Shown: positions 16,820 through 25,732, counted from the stretch's first letter. The stretch is DNA of 64,000 nucleotides from Streptomyces sp. DH41 (GCF_029813785.1 NZ_JARVKY010000011.1:186001-250000), one strand, 5' to 3'. Numbers and translations: made by a program. Notes: a model not told the origin generated them from the sequence alone.

Positions 16820-17613
16820 GCGCGCCGACCCCGTCCGGGGTGACCTTCGCCCACACCTTCCGCGCAGAGTGGATCAAACTCCGCAGCCTGCGCTCCACCT
16901 GGTACACACTGGCCTGTCTCTTCCTGGTCGGACTCGGCATCACGGCCGTGTCCATGAGCTCCGCCGGTCAGGAGTACAAGACCGCGACGGCCGCGGAACG
17001 GCAGACCTGGGATCCGACCAGCCTCAGCCTGACGACGTACATCGTCGCCCAGTTGATCATCGGCGTGCTGGGCATCGTGGTCGTCACCTCCGAGTACGCG
17101 ACCGGCCTGATGCAGACGTCGCTCACCGCCACGCCCCGCAGGCATCGGCTGCTGGCGGCCAAGGTGGTGCTGGCCGCGGCCGTCACCCTGGTGGCGGGTC
17201 AGGCGCTGATGTTCGCCGCCTTCCTCCTGGGACAGGCCCTCCTCACCACGCAGGACGTGCCGTACGCACGGCTGGGCGACCCCGGTGTGATCTCCGCCGT
17301 GGCGGGCGGCGGCCTCTATCTCTCGGCCATCGCACTGCTCGCCGTAGGTCTCGGCACGATCATGCGGGCCACGGCGGGAGCCCTCGCCACCCTGGTGGGG
17401 ATCGTCTTCCTGGTCCCCGGCATGGCCGGCCTCTTCCCCTCGGCGTTCCAGGGCCTGGTCGACTTCTGGCCGACCGCGGGCGCGGCGGCGGTCCTGGAGA
17501 CGGTCCCGAACCCCGACTTTCCGCACCCTTGGCTGAACCTGGGCGGAATGTGCCTGGGAGTGGCCGCCGTGCTGGTCTCCGCGTTCGTCGTCTTCCGACG
17601 CCGCGACGTGTGA
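16816..17613 (+). CDS. ABC-2 type exporter permease
   Basis: 265 residues, six predicted helices. The cytoplasmic N-terminus F-R-A-E-W-I-K-L-R-S-L-R-S-T-W is characteristic of ABC-2 permeases of actinobacteria. An extracellular loop of about 35 residues lies between helices 1 and 2, and S-E-Y-A-T-G-L-M-Q-T-S-L marks the coupling region. Translationally coupled to the ATPase (ATGA overlap). Substrate unknown. Confidence 0.9.
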   Translation: MSAPTPSGVTFAHTFRAEWIKLRSLRSTWYTLACLFLVGLGITAVSMSSAGQEYKTATAAERQTWDPTSLSLTTYIVAQLIIGVLGIVVVTSEYATGLMQTSLTATPRRHRLLAAKVVLAAAVTLVAGQALMFAAFLLGQALLTTQDVPYARLGDPGVISAVAGGGLYLSAIALLAVGLGTIMRATAGALATLVGIVFLVPGMAGLFPSAFQGLVDFWPTAGAAAVLETVPNPDFPHPWLNLGGMCLGVAAVLVSAFVVFRRRDV

Positions 17614-17695
17614 CGCCGGGGATGGCCGGGGTGACCGGGACCGCGGCGCCACGAGGGTACGGGTTCCGCGGCCGGGCCTCCGTATCCTGGCCGGC

Positions 17696-18427
17696 ATGGA
17701 ACGGTCGGGTGGGACGGTGACGCCCCGAGGGGGTACCGAGCAGCTGCTGGTGGTGGACGACGAGGCCACCGTCCGGGAGCTGCTCTGCGCGGCACTGCGT
17801 TTCGCCGGATTCCGGGTGACCTCCGCGGCGACCGGCACCGAGGCGGTCGCCGCGGCCACCGAGGAGCCCCCGGACCTGGTGCTGCTCGACGTCATGCTGC
17901 CGGACATGGACGGCTTCGAGGTGGTCCGGCGGCTGCGCGACCAGCGCCCGGCCGGCCGTGGCGGACCGGTGCCCGTCCTCTTCCTGACCGCCCGGGACCG
18001 GCAGGCGGACAAGGTCACCGGGCTCTCCCTCGGCGCCGACGACTACGTGACGAAGCCGTTCGACCTGGAGGAGCTGATCGCCCGGATCCGCGCGATCCTC
18101 CGCCGTACCACGGGCCACCAGACCGATGTGCTGACGGTGGGCACGCTGACGCTCGACGCCGAGGGGCACCAGGTGACGCGGGCGGGGCTGCCCGTCCGCG
18201 TCTCCGCCACGGAGTTCCGGCTGCTGCGGTATCTGATGGAGAACGCCGGGCGTGTGGTGTCCAAGGCACAGATCCTCGACCGGGTGTGGCGTTACGACTT
18301 CGGCGGGGACGCCAGCATCGTCGACACCTACATCTCGTATCTGCGCCGCAAGGTCGACACCGAGGAGCCGAAGCTCATCCACACCGTGCACGGTGTCGGC
18401 TACGTGATGCGGGAGCCCCGGCGATGA
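17696..18427 (+). CDS. OmpR-family response regulator
   Basis: 243 residues. Receiver domain about 15-135 has the acidic pair D21-D22, phosphoacceptor Asp65 in L-L-D-V-M-L-P-D, and Lys120 in T-K-P-F. A winged-helix DNA-binding domain runs from about 145 to 240 and ends with H-T-V-H-G-V-G-Y-V. It overlaps the kinase by four bases and starts 82 bases after the exporter permease, so exporter and sensor system may be co-transcribed. It is the best candidate to bind the TCCCAG repeats at 15841-15867. Confidence 0.93.
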   Translation: MERSGGTVTPRGGTEQLLVVDDEATVRELLCAALRFAGFRVTSAATGTEAVAAATEEPPDLVLLDVMLPDMDGFEVVRRLRDQRPAGRGGPVPVLFLTARDRQADKVTGLSLGADDYVTKPFDLEELIARIRAILRRTTGHQTDVLTVGTLTLDAEGHQVTRAGLPVRVSATEFRLLRYLMENAGRVVSKAQILDRVWRYDFGGDASIVDTYISYLRRKVDTEEPKLIHTVHGVGYVMREPRR

Positions 18428-19887
18428 GGCGCCTGCTGAGCCGGTTCTCGCTGCGGGCCAGGCTGCTGCTGCTCACCGCCGGGCTGCTGCTGACCGGACT
18501 GAGCCTGATCAGCGCGGCCGTCTCCGACCGTTTGCAGGACTACCAACTCGACCGGCTCGACAGCCAGTTGCGCTCGCTCACCGCGCTCGTCCAGCGAAGT
18601 TCCGCCATCGGGCCGTCCGAGATCGAGGACCCCGCCTCCCGCCCCGAACTACTCGGCCCCGGCCTCGACCTGCTCGGCGCCCCGTACCTGGTGTTCCTGG
18701 ACGCGGACGGCGAGGTGACGCGGCGCGTCCACACGCCGGGACTGGACAGCTCGTTCCTGCCGCCGTCCGACGAGCTGCGCACGGTCCCCACCGACGCCAC
18801 GGCCGTCGATCTCCGGTCCGCGAACGGCTCGGAACGCTGGCGGGCCGTCGCCCGGCCGACCGACGCGAGGGACGCAACGGTGGTCGCGGCGGCGCCGCTC
18901 GCGGAGGCCGACGCCACCATCGACCGGCTCCGCACCAGCAGCGTGATCAGCGGTGCCGTCCTGCTCGTGCTGCTGACGGGAGTCGGCTGGTTCGCGCTCG
19001 GCCGAGGCCTGGGTCCGTTGCGCCGCATCGAGCACACAGCGGCCGCGATCGCCGACGGGGACCTCACCCGGCGCGTGCCCGGGCTCGCTCCGCCCGGTAC
19101 GGAGATCGGCCACCTCGCGGCGTCGCTCAACACGATGCTCGGCCAGCTCGAGCGAGCCTTCGCCGACCGGGCCGCTTCCGAGGCGCGGATGCGTGCCTTC
19201 GTCGCGGACGTCAGTCACGAGCTGCGCACCCCGCTCTTCGGCATCAAGGGGACGACCGAGCTCTACCGGATGGGCGCGGTGCCGGAGCGGTCCGACGTCG
19301 ACGAGGCGATGCACCGCATCCAGCGGGAGGCCACCCGGCTCACCGCCCTCACCGAGGACCTGCTGCTGCTCGCCCAGCTCGACGAGGCGCCCGAGGGACA
19401 GCTCGACCCGGCCCCGATGGACCTGCGCACTCTCGCGGGCGGCGCCCGCCACGACCTACGCGCCCTCGACCCGTCCCGACCGGTGGAACTCACCGGGCCG
19501 GGAGGCGTCGGCCCGCCCGGCCCGGCCCCCGTCCACGCCGACGAGGCCCGGCTGCGGCAGGTCGTCACCAACCTGGTGGGGAACGCCGTGGCCCACACCC
19601 CGCCGGGCACACCGGTCAGGATCGGCGTCGGCACGGAGGGTGGTCGCGGCGTGCTCGAAGTAGCCGACGAGGGCCCGGGGTTGACGGCCGAGCAGGCGGA
19701 TCGCGTTTTCGACCGCTTCTACCGGGCCGACCGTTCCCGGAGCCGCTCGGACGGCACCAACGCCGGGCTCGGTCTCGCCATCGCCCGTTCCCTCGCCCGG
19801 GCACACGGCGGCGACATCGAGTTGGAGACAGGGGTCGGCGAGGGCGCACGCTTCCGCCTGACACTCCCCCTGCCGGCCCAGGGCTGA
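18424..19887 (+). CDS. Sensor histidine kinase (HAMP, HisKA, HATPase)
   Basis: 487 residues: TM1 about 12-32, an extracellular sensor of about 130 residues, TM2 about 170-192, HAMP to about 245, dimerisation/phosphoacceptor helix with His265 in D-V-S-H-E-L-R-T-P-L. The ATPase domain has the N box (N-L-V-G-N-A-V-A-H), D-x-G-P-G and the F box. The ATG overlaps the regulator's stop (ATGA). Pairs with the response regulator; the signal is unknown, perhaps the substrate of the adjacent exporter. Confidence 0.93.
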   Translation: MRRLLSRFSLRARLLLLTAGLLLTGLSLISAAVSDRLQDYQLDRLDSQLRSLTALVQRSSAIGPSEIEDPASRPELLGPGLDLLGAPYLVFLDADGEVTRRVHTPGLDSSFLPPSDELRTVPTDATAVDLRSANGSERWRAVARPTDARDATVVAAAPLAEADATIDRLRTSSVISGAVLLVLLTGVGWFALGRGLGPLRRIEHTAAAIADGDLTRRVPGLAPPGTEIGHLAASLNTMLGQLERAFADRAASEARMRAFVADVSHELRTPLFGIKGTTELYRMGAVPERSDVDEAMHRIQREATRLTALTEDLLLLAQLDEAPEGQLDPAPMDLRTLAGGARHDLRALDPSRPVELTGPGGVGPPGPAPVHADEARLRQVVTNLVGNAVAHTPPGTPVRIGVGTEGGRGVLEVADEGPGLTAEQADRVFDRFYRADRSRSRSDGTNAGLGLAIARSLARAHGGDIELETGVGEGARFRLTLPLPAQG

Positions 19888-19925
19888 GCCGCTCGGAGCG
19901 TGTGGTCGGGCCACGGTACGGCTGT

Positions 19926-20333
19926 TCAGTCGACGACCGCGGTGGCCTCGACCTCGATCAGGTGCTCGGGCACGTCCAGTGCGGCGACGCCGAGCAGGGT
20001 GGCCGGCGGCGCCGCGGTGACCCCCAGCTTCGCGGTCCCCCGGGCGATCCCCTCCAGCAGCAGGGGCATCTTGTCGGGGGTCCAGTCGACGACGTAAACG
20101 GTCACCTTCGCCACGTCGTCGAAGGAGGCACCGGCCTCGGCCAGAGCGATGCCGACGTTGAGGTAGCACTGTTCGGCCTGCGCCGCCAGATCGCCTCCGC
20201 CGACCGGGTTTCCGTCGGCGTCCCAGGCGACCTGGCCCGCGATGAAGACCAGCTTCGATCCGGAGGCGATCGACACCTGCCGGTAGACGTCGACTTCCGG
20301 CAGTCCGGCGGGGTTCATCAGGGTGATGGCCAT
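19926..20333 (-). CDS. ridA: RidA-family protein (YjgF/YER057c/UK114)
   Basis: 135 residues, the usual RidA length. Family features include G-Q-V-A-W-D-A-D-G-N-P-V-G-G-G-D-L-A-A-Q-A-E-Q near 35-55 and a C-terminal L-I-E-V-E-A-T-A-V. In the archetype an Arg near 105 positions the imine substrate; here the segment reads P-P-A-T-L-L-G-V, so the Arg is replaced and deaminase activity is uncertain. The ATG at 20333 follows AAGGAGA. It is divergent from an HxlR regulator, suggesting control by it and a stress-linked role. Confidence 0.88.
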   Translation of the reverse strand: MAITLMNPAGLPEVDVYRQVSIASGSKLVFIAGQVAWDADGNPVGGGDLAAQAEQCYLNVGIALAEAGASFDDVAKVTVYVVDWTPDKMPLLLEGIARGTAKLGVTAAPPATLLGVAALDVPEHLIEVEATAVVD

Positions 20334-20370
20334 GACTTCTGTCTCCTTGCCCGTTCGCTCTCTTGTGGTT

Positions 20371-20435
20371 ACTCGGGAACCGTAAGAGAGTGACCGCTGA
20401 CATGGAAGAACGCACTTTTCAGTAACTGGGGAACC
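20371..20435. promoter_or_regulatory. Direct repeats between ridA and hxlR-type gene
   Basis: ACTCGGGAACC (20371-20381) and ACTGGGGAACC (20425-20435) are 11-base direct repeats with one mismatch, 54 bases apart. The second overlaps the ribosome site of the HxlR gene. HxlR-type regulators are known to use direct repeats in some cases, so these may be autoregulatory sites. Confidence 0.4.
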
Positions 20436-20437
20436 CG

Positions 20438-20818
20438 ATGGTGACCAAGCAGTACACCGGCTCGCTCGACGACGCGGACCTGACCCGCGCGGACTCCCTG
20501 GCTCGGGAGATCTTCTCGGACATCGCCAACAAGTGGGCGCTTCTGATCATCGAGACGCTGGGCGACCGCACCCTGCGCTTCAGCGAGTTGCGCGCCGAGA
20601 TCGAGGGGGTCAGCCACAAGATGCTCACGCAGAACCTGCGCATGCTGGAGCGCAACGGGCTGGTGGAGCGGTGCGTGCACCCCACCGTGCCGCCGCGGGT
20701 CGAGTACACCCTCACGGAACCGGGCCGGGGACTGCTGAAGACGACGCACTACATGTGCGACTGGACCCACCGGTACCTGGGCCACATCGAGGCCTCCCGG
20801 CGCAGCTTCGGCGCCTGA
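20438..20818 (+). CDS. HxlR-family winged-helix regulator
   Basis: 126 residues covering a single HxlR domain: N-K-W-A-L-L-I-I-E-T-L, R-F-S-E-L-R-A-E-I, S-H-K-M-L-T-Q-N-L-R-M-L recognition helix, and wing V-P-P-R-V-E-Y-T-L-T. The ATG at 20438 follows GGGGAA. It is divergent from ridA. HxlR proteins sense reactive carbonyls, quinones or redox state; only one Cys (in E-R-C-V-H) is present. Confidence 0.93.
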   Translation: MVTKQYTGSLDDADLTRADSLAREIFSDIANKWALLIIETLGDRTLRFSELRAEIEGVSHKMLTQNLRMLERNGLVERCVHPTVPPRVEYTLTEPGRGLLKTTHYMCDWTHRYLGHIEASRRSFGA

Positions 20819-20854
20819 CGGACGGCGCGCGGTCCGGCGCGGGCGGCGAGCGGG

Positions 20855-21340
20855 TCAGCCTCGCCGGCGAGCGGGGCTGCCAAAGACCGCCAGCCGCAGG
20901 ACGACGAAGCGTACGACGGTGACGGCGACCGACGTGGCGGCGAGGACCCCGGTCTCGGCGGCCGGCGAGGCGGCGGGCTGCGCGTGCTTGAACCACAGCA
21001 CCGCACCGGACGTGAACAGATAGCCGAGCAGGAAGAGGCCACCGGCTCCCAGGTGGGCCCGGGCCGGCCCCGCGGCCGCGTGCCGGAACGTCAGTCGCCG
21101 GTTCGCTTCGGTGTTCAGCACGGTCAGCACCAACAGGGAGACCAGATTGGCGGCGGCCGGGGGCCACCACAGGCGCAGCGCCCAGTACAGCAGTGCCTGC
21201 CCGGCCGTCGACACGACGCCGATCGCGACGAACCAGCCGACCTCCCGCGACCACATCGTGCGCCGTGTGGAGGGAGCGGTCGAAGCGCCGAGCGGCTCGC
21301 CGGGCCCGGCCGCGGCCGATGACGCCTTCAGCCGAGCCAC
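20855..21340 (-). CDS. GtrA-family membrane protein
   Basis: 161 residues with four membrane helices in the GtrA pattern: W-F-V-A-I-G-V-V-S-T in helix 1, N-x-x-S-L-L-V-L-T-V-L-N-T-E-A-N-R-R-L-T-F between helices 2 and 3, and R-F-V-V-L-R in helix 4. GtrA proteins are linked to flipping lipid-linked sugars across the membrane for cell-surface glycan synthesis. The GTG at 21340 follows GGGAG; the GTG at 21355 is an alternative. No glycosyltransferase is next to it. Confidence 0.85.
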   Translation of the reverse strand: MARLKASSAAAGPGEPLGASTAPSTRRTMWSREVGWFVAIGVVSTAGQALLYWALRLWWPPAAANLVSLLVLTVLNTEANRRLTFRHAAAGPARAHLGAGGLFLLGYLFTSGAVLWFKHAQPAASPAAETGVLAATSVAVTVVRFVVLRLAVFGSPARRRG

Positions 21341-21555
21341 GCGCCACGCTCCCACCCGGCCGACCGACCGATCGTCAACTGCTGGAATTCCGCGCAGCCT
21401 ACTACGCCACCGTGAGACACTTTGCCTGGTCTTTGCCTTGCGGGAACCGCGCGGCCGTCGGGTGCGTTCATCCTGGTAGCCGCGAGAGATCGCGACCGAG
21501 GGTCAAGACAGATCAAGACGGACAAGCAGCAGCAACAGAAGCCGAGGTGGCACGA

Positions 21556-22158
21556 GTGGCGATGTGGGACAAGATCAAGGACCAGGCCAAGACCTTCCAG
21601 CAGTCCCAGGGCACTCGGGGAGCGAGCGGGACCGGGCAGGGACCGCAGGGGTATCAGGGACCGCAGGGACATCAGGCGCACCAGGGGTCCGGCCAGCCGG
21701 GCTCGTCCTCCGGCGGCTCCAAGGCCCAGCTGATCGGGATGTTCAAGACCCAGCTCGCATCGGTCAAGACCGAACTCAAGAGCGGCGCCTACCGGGACGC
21801 CAGCATGGCCATGTGCGCGCTGGTCGCCGCGGCCGACGGGCAGGTTGAGCCGGCGGAGCGACAGCGCGTGGAAGAGCTGATCGTTTCCAACGAAGTCCTG
21901 CAGAACTTCCCGGCGGACCAGCTTCGTCAGCGGTTCAACCAGCATGTGGACCGGCTCGTCGGCAACTTCGAGCTGGGCAAGAGCGAGGCCCTGCAGGTGA
22001 TCGCCAAGGCCGCCAAGAAGCCCGCGGAGGCCCGCGCGGTCATCCAGACCGGCATGGTCATCGCCGGGGCCGACGGCGTCTTCGAGCCGTCCGAGCAGTA
22101 CGCGATCCGCGAGGCGTGCACCGCTCTCGGCGTGTCTCCCTCGGAGTTCGGCGTCTGA
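21556..22158 (+). CDS. TerB-family tellurite-resistance/stress protein with Gln/Gly-rich N-terminal repeats
   Basis: 200 residues. An N-terminal low-complexity segment (about 15-55) has collagen-like G-P-Q-G-Y-Q-G-P-Q-G-H-Q repeats. A TerB helical domain (about 60-200) follows, with acidic metal-site residues in A-A-A-D-G-Q-V-E-P-A-E and A-G-A-D-G-V-F-E-P-S-E. TerB proteins bind metal and belong to membrane-associated stress systems. Start chosen at the GTG at 21556, after GAGGTGG; the ATG at 21562 is also possible. It stands alone, without other ter genes. Confidence 0.88.
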   Translation: MAMWDKIKDQAKTFQQSQGTRGASGTGQGPQGYQGPQGHQAHQGSGQPGSSSGGSKAQLIGMFKTQLASVKTELKSGAYRDASMAMCALVAAADGQVEPAERQRVEELIVSNEVLQNFPADQLRQRFNQHVDRLVGNFELGKSEALQVIAKAAKKPAEARAVIQTGMVIAGADGVFEPSEQYAIREACTALGVSPSEFGV

Positions 22159-22217
22159 TCCCTGGCCCGTCCCGCGGACGGAAACGCGCTTGACGGCCGT
22201 CGGCGCCGAAGGATCGG

Positions 22218-23132
22218 ATGACGTCCATGAGTTCAGGGCAGCCGATGCATCCGGGCCTCCAACCTCTCGACGACCGTCTCGTACGGCGCCTGGTCGCCGG
22301 GCAGTTCCCGCAGTGGGCGGGACTGCCCGTCGAGCGCTTCCCGTCCGGGGGCACGGTCAACGCGATGTACCGGCTGGGCGACGACATGGTCGTACGGCTG
22401 CCGCTGGTCAAGGGCGGGGCCGGGGACGTGCTGGCGGAGCGGGAGTGGTTGCCCCGCCTGTCGCCCCTGCTGCCCACCGCCGTCCCCGAGGTGCTCGGGG
22501 CCGGTGAACCCGCCGAGGGATATCCGTGGCCGTGGTCGGTGTACCGGTGGCTGCCCGGCGAGGTCCCGGTGGCCGGAGCACTGACCGAGCCCGGGCTGCT
22601 GGCCCGGGATCTGGCCGGGTTCGTGGCAGCGATGCGGGGCATCACTCTGCCGGGAGCGCCCAATGCCCATCGCGGCGGACCGCTCGCCACCCTCGACGCG
22701 GCGACCCGGGCCGCGATCGGGGAGCTGCGCGGCCTCCCCCAGGAAGGCATCGACTGCGATGCCGCGGCCGCCGTGTGGCAGGACGCGCTGCGGGCCCCGG
22801 ACCGGGACGGCCCGCCGGTCTGGCTGCACGCCGACCTGATGCCCGGCAACCTGCTGGTGGACGGGGGCAGACTGTCCTCGGTGATCGACTTCGGGTGCAT
22901 GGGGGTGGGCGACCCGGCCTGCGATCTCTTCCCGGCGTGGAACCTGCTGCCGGCCGGTGCGCGGGGGGTCTTCCGGGAGGCGCTCGGAGTGGACGACGCG
23001 GCCTGGCGGCGTGGCCGGGGACGGACGCTCTCCCAGGCGCTGATCGCGCTGCCGTACTACCGGGAGACCAATCCCGCGATGGCCGGCAACGCCCGTCATG
23101 TGATCCGGGCGGTGCTGGAGGAGGACGACTGA
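22218..23132 (+). CDS. Aminoglycoside phosphotransferase (APH)-fold kinase
   Basis: 304 residues. The nucleotide lobe has G-G-T-V-N-A-M-Y-R-L and V-V-R-L-P. The catalytic loop is W-L-H-A-D-L-M-P-G-N-L-L-V, followed by metal-binding I-D-F-G. These are the Brenner and DFG-like motifs of the APH family. The ATG at 22218 follows AAGGA. Close relatives are often called aminoglycoside kinases, but substrates of most are unknown. A resistance role is possible and not shown. Confidence 0.88.
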   Translation: MTSMSSGQPMHPGLQPLDDRLVRRLVAGQFPQWAGLPVERFPSGGTVNAMYRLGDDMVVRLPLVKGGAGDVLAEREWLPRLSPLLPTAVPEVLGAGEPAEGYPWPWSVYRWLPGEVPVAGALTEPGLLARDLAGFVAAMRGITLPGAPNAHRGGPLATLDAATRAAIGELRGLPQEGIDCDAAAAVWQDALRAPDRDGPPVWLHADLMPGNLLVDGGRLSSVIDFGCMGVGDPACDLFPAWNLLPAGARGVFREALGVDDAAWRRGRGRTLSQALIALPYYRETNPAMAGNARHVIRAVLEEDD

Positions 23133-23153
23133 GCGTCGCCCCCGCCCGGACGG

Positions 23154-23189
23154 CCCGGCGTACGGCAAGGGCCCGGCGTACGGCAAGGG
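23154..23189. repeat. Two tandem 18-base units
   Basis: CCCGGCGTACGGCAAGGG occurs twice in direct tandem just after the APH-fold gene, outside any reading frame I support. It is probably a recent slippage duplication. Confidence 0.7.
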
Positions 23190-23265
23190 CCTGAAGCCGG
23201 CTCGCGCCCTCACCGGCGGTGACAGCGCCGCCCCGGCGCGCCGGCCGAAGGCGGGTGCCGTCCGC

Positions 23266-24387
23266 TCAGCTGTCGTAGTCCACGGTCAGCTTCTCCGAGA
23301 CCGGGTACGACTGGCAGGTCAGGACGTAGCCGGCCTCCACTTCCGCCGCTTCGAGGGCGTAGTTGCGGCGCATGTCGACCCTGCCGTCGGTCACCAGGGC
23401 GCGGCAGGTGCCGCAGACTCCGCCCTTGCAGGCGAAGGGCAGGTCGGGCCGGGTCTGCTGGGCTCCGTCGAGGACGGACCGCTCCCGGGAGAGGGCGGAG
23501 GTCGTGGAGCGGCCGTCCAGGGTGATGACGACCTCGCTGACGGGCCCCCGCGGGCCGGCCTCCTCGTGGTGGACTTCGCGCACGGGCTCGTCCTCGGCGT
23601 AGAACAGCTCCCGGTGGACTCGGCCCGCCGGGACGCCGAGGCCGGTCAGGACCTGCTGCGCGTCGGCGACCATGCCCTGCGGGCCGCACAGCCACCAGTG
23701 GTCCGCGCTCTCGACGTCCACCAGGGAGTCGATGAGCGCCGCGAGCCGTCCGGCGTCCAGGCGGCCGGAGAGCACCTCGGCCTCGCGGGGTTCGCGGGAG
23801 AGCACATGGGCCAGGTGGAAACGGGCCGGGTGGAGGTCCTTCAGGTCGGCCAGTTCGTCGGCGAACATCACCGTGTCGGTGCGGCGGTTGCCGTAGAAGA
23901 GGGTGACGGCCGAGCGGTCGTCGGCGGCCAGCACCGACTCGGCGATGGACACCATGGGCGTGATACCCGAGCCGGCGGCGATCAGCACATGGTGGCCGGG
24001 GGTGGTCAGGTCGGGTGTGAAGAGGCCGGTGGGGGCCATCACCTCGACTGTGTCGCCGGGACGCACCTCGTTCACCAGCCACGACGAGAAGACACCGCCC
24101 GGCACCACCCGGACACCGATGCGCGGGTCCGTGCCGGCCGGTGCGCAGATCGAGTACGAGCGGCGCTCGTCCCGGCCGTCGACCTCACGCCGCAGGGTGA
24201 GCGACTGACCCGGCGCGAAGGCGAACTCCCCGGCCAGTTCGTCCGGGATCTCGAAGCTCACGGCCGCCGCGTCCGCGCACAGCCGCTGCACGGCGGCGAC
24301 GCGCAGGCGGTGGAAGGCGGGACGGCGGCGGGCACGCGCCGGTGCCGGGCCGGAGGCGGTCGCCGAGGCGGGGGCGGTCGGGGCCAT
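23266..24387 (-). CDS. paaE: Phenylacetyl-CoA epoxidase reductase subunit PaaE
   Basis: 373 residues: FAD-binding beta-barrel (R-S-Y-S-I-C-A about 88-94), NADP-binding domain (A-A-G-S-G-I-T-P-M) and a C-terminal plant-type [2Fe-2S] ferredoxin with C-K-G-G-V-C-G-T-C and a last Cys (Cys320, 325, 328, 358). It passes electrons from NADPH to the di-iron epoxidase PaaAC, which turns phenylacetyl-CoA into its ring-1,2-epoxide. It is the last gene of the minus-strand paaABCDE operon; its ATG overlaps the paaD stop (TGATG). Confidence 0.96.
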   Translation of the reverse strand: MAPTAPASATASGPAPARARRRPAFHRLRVAAVQRLCADAAAVSFEIPDELAGEFAFAPGQSLTLRREVDGRDERRSYSICAPAGTDPRIGVRVVPGGVFSSWLVNEVRPGDTVEVMAPTGLFTPDLTTPGHHVLIAAGSGITPMVSIAESVLAADDRSAVTLFYGNRRTDTVMFADELADLKDLHPARFHLAHVLSREPREAEVLSGRLDAGRLAALIDSLVDVESADHWWLCGPQGMVADAQQVLTGLGVPAGRVHRELFYAEDEPVREVHHEEAGPRGPVSEVVITLDGRSTTSALSRERSVLDGAQQTRPDLPFACKGGVCGTCRALVTDGRVDMRRNYALEAAEVEAGYVLTCQSYPVSEKLTVDYDS

Positions 24388-24902
24388 CAGATCTCCTTGA
24401 CGTACTCGAACGGCTCGCGGCAGGCCCGGCAGCGCCACAGCGCCTTGCAGGACGTGGCGGCGAAGCGGGAGGTCTCCTCGGTGTCCGCCGAGCCGCACCG
24501 GGGGCAGGGCACCGCGGGCCGGACGGGCGACAGGACGAGGGAGACCGGGCCGCGGGGCGCGGCACCGGGCGGGGCGATGCCGTGCTCGGCGAGCTTGCGG
24601 CGGCCGGCCTCGGTGATCCAGTCGCTGGTCCAGGGCGGGTCGAGGACCGTACGGATCTCCACGCGCGCGTAGCCCGCGTCCCGCAGGCGCGCGGCGACGC
24701 CCGCCCGCATCTCGGCCATGGCCGGGCACCCCGAGTAGGTGGGGGTGAGGCTCGCGACCACGGTGCCGTCCCCGGTCACCTCGACGCCGCGCAGCACGCC
24801 GAGGTCGGCGAGGGTCAGCATGGGCAGCTCGGGGTCGGGCACCTGCTCGGCGACGTGCCGGGCGCGGTGGGCTTCCAAGGGCCCCAGGCCACCGGTCACC
24901 AT
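24387..24902 (-). CDS. paaD: Phenylacetate degradation protein PaaD (Fe-S maturation-like)
   Basis: 171 residues: an N-terminal DUF59/MIP18-like domain (V-P-D-P-E-L-P-M-L, T-P-T-Y-S-G-C-P-A-M) and a C-terminal zinc-ribbon-like group of four Cys (P-C-P-R-C-G ... C-R-A-C). PaaD is required for epoxidase activity and probably helps assemble the metal centres. The ATG at 24902 follows GGAGG and overlaps paaC by seven bases; a GTG one codon later would give a GTGA overlap. Confidence 0.95.
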   Translation of the reverse strand: MVTGGLGPLEAHRARHVAEQVPDPELPMLTLADLGVLRGVEVTGDGTVVASLTPTYSGCPAMAEMRAGVAARLRDAGYARVEIRTVLDPPWTSDWITEAGRRKLAEHGIAPPGAAPRGPVSLVLSPVRPAVPCPRCGSADTEETSRFAATSCKALWRCRACREPFEYVKEI

Positions 24903-25723
24903 GTCGCCTCCGGGTGGGCGCGTGCGACGCTCTGCAACTCGGCCAGGAGCGGGGCCAGATGCTCGGTGTGCTCGCCGGCGCGGCCGGAGCCGGGCAGCGG
25001 GCGGTACACCGGCAGGGTCAGCCCTGCCGCCTCGGTGACCTGGCGCAGGACGTCGGCGACCTCGTCCCGGACGTCGTACGCCGTGTGCAGTTCGCCGAGG
25101 TACGGGGCGACCTGTTCCAGCGCCGCGCGCATCCTGCGGTGCGACTCGTCCGTGCCGTCGCCGAGACGCACGGCCCACTCGGCGGCGTACTGCCGGTGGT
25201 ACGTCAGCTCCTTGACGCCCTTGGCCGCGACCGCCGCGAGGACGGGGTCGGGGTGGGCCTGAAGACGCTGGAAGTGGGCCAGGCGCCAGCTGGAGAGCAC
25301 CAGCAGCCGCACGATCGCGAACGCGAAGTCGCCGCCGGGTAGTTCGGCCAGGGTCACGTTGCGGAAGTCACCGGCGTCCCGGAAGTAGGCGTAGGCGTCC
25401 TCGTCGCGGCCGGTGCCGTCGACCTGACCCGCGCGGGAGTAGAGCAGGCGGGCCTGGCCGAGGAGGTCGAGGCCGATGTTGGCCAGCGCCACCTCCTCCT
25501 CCAGCTCCGGCGCACGCGTGACCCACTCGGCGAGCCGCTGCGCCAGGACCAGGGCGTCGTCGGCCAGCGCCACACAGTCCGCGGCCAGTCCACCGGCGTC
25601 GACGCCCTCGGGCACGGTGGTGTCGACGCCGTGCAGCGGGTCCTCGAAGCCGGTGCCGTAGGCCCAGCGGGTGTCGTCCTCGTGTCCCTCGGCCAGGGTC
25701 AGGTAGACGTGGTCGTCACTCAT
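24896..25723 (-). CDS. paaC: Phenylacetyl-CoA epoxidase structural subunit PaaC
   Basis: 275 residues, ferritin-like helical fold. Features include L-A-D-D-A-L-V-L-A-Q-R-L, E-E-E-V-A-L-A-N-I-G-L-D-L-L-G-Q-A-R-L-L and the E-L-T-Y-H-R-Q-Y-A-A-E-W segment. PaaC pairs with PaaA as the structural partner of the catalytic subunit. It starts at ATG 25723 after GGAGCAGGG, nine bases from paaB. Confidence 0.96.
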   Translation of the reverse strand: MSDDHVYLTLAEGHEDDTRWAYGTGFEDPLHGVDTTVPEGVDAGGLAADCVALADDALVLAQRLAEWVTRAPELEEEVALANIGLDLLGQARLLYSRAGQVDGTGRDEDAYAYFRDAGDFRNVTLAELPGGDFAFAIVRLLVLSSWRLAHFQRLQAHPDPVLAAVAAKGVKELTYHRQYAAEWAVRLGDGTDESHRRMRAALEQVAPYLGELHTAYDVRDEVADVLRQVTEAAGLTLPVYRPLPGSGRAGEHTEHLAPLLAELQSVARAHPEATW

Positions 25724-25732
25724 GCCCTGCTC

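Noticed and set aside
21564..21690. GGACAT/CAGGG repeats suggestive of a DNA repeat element
   Set aside because: They are codons for the G-x-Q repeats of the TerB-family protein, not an intergenic repeat.
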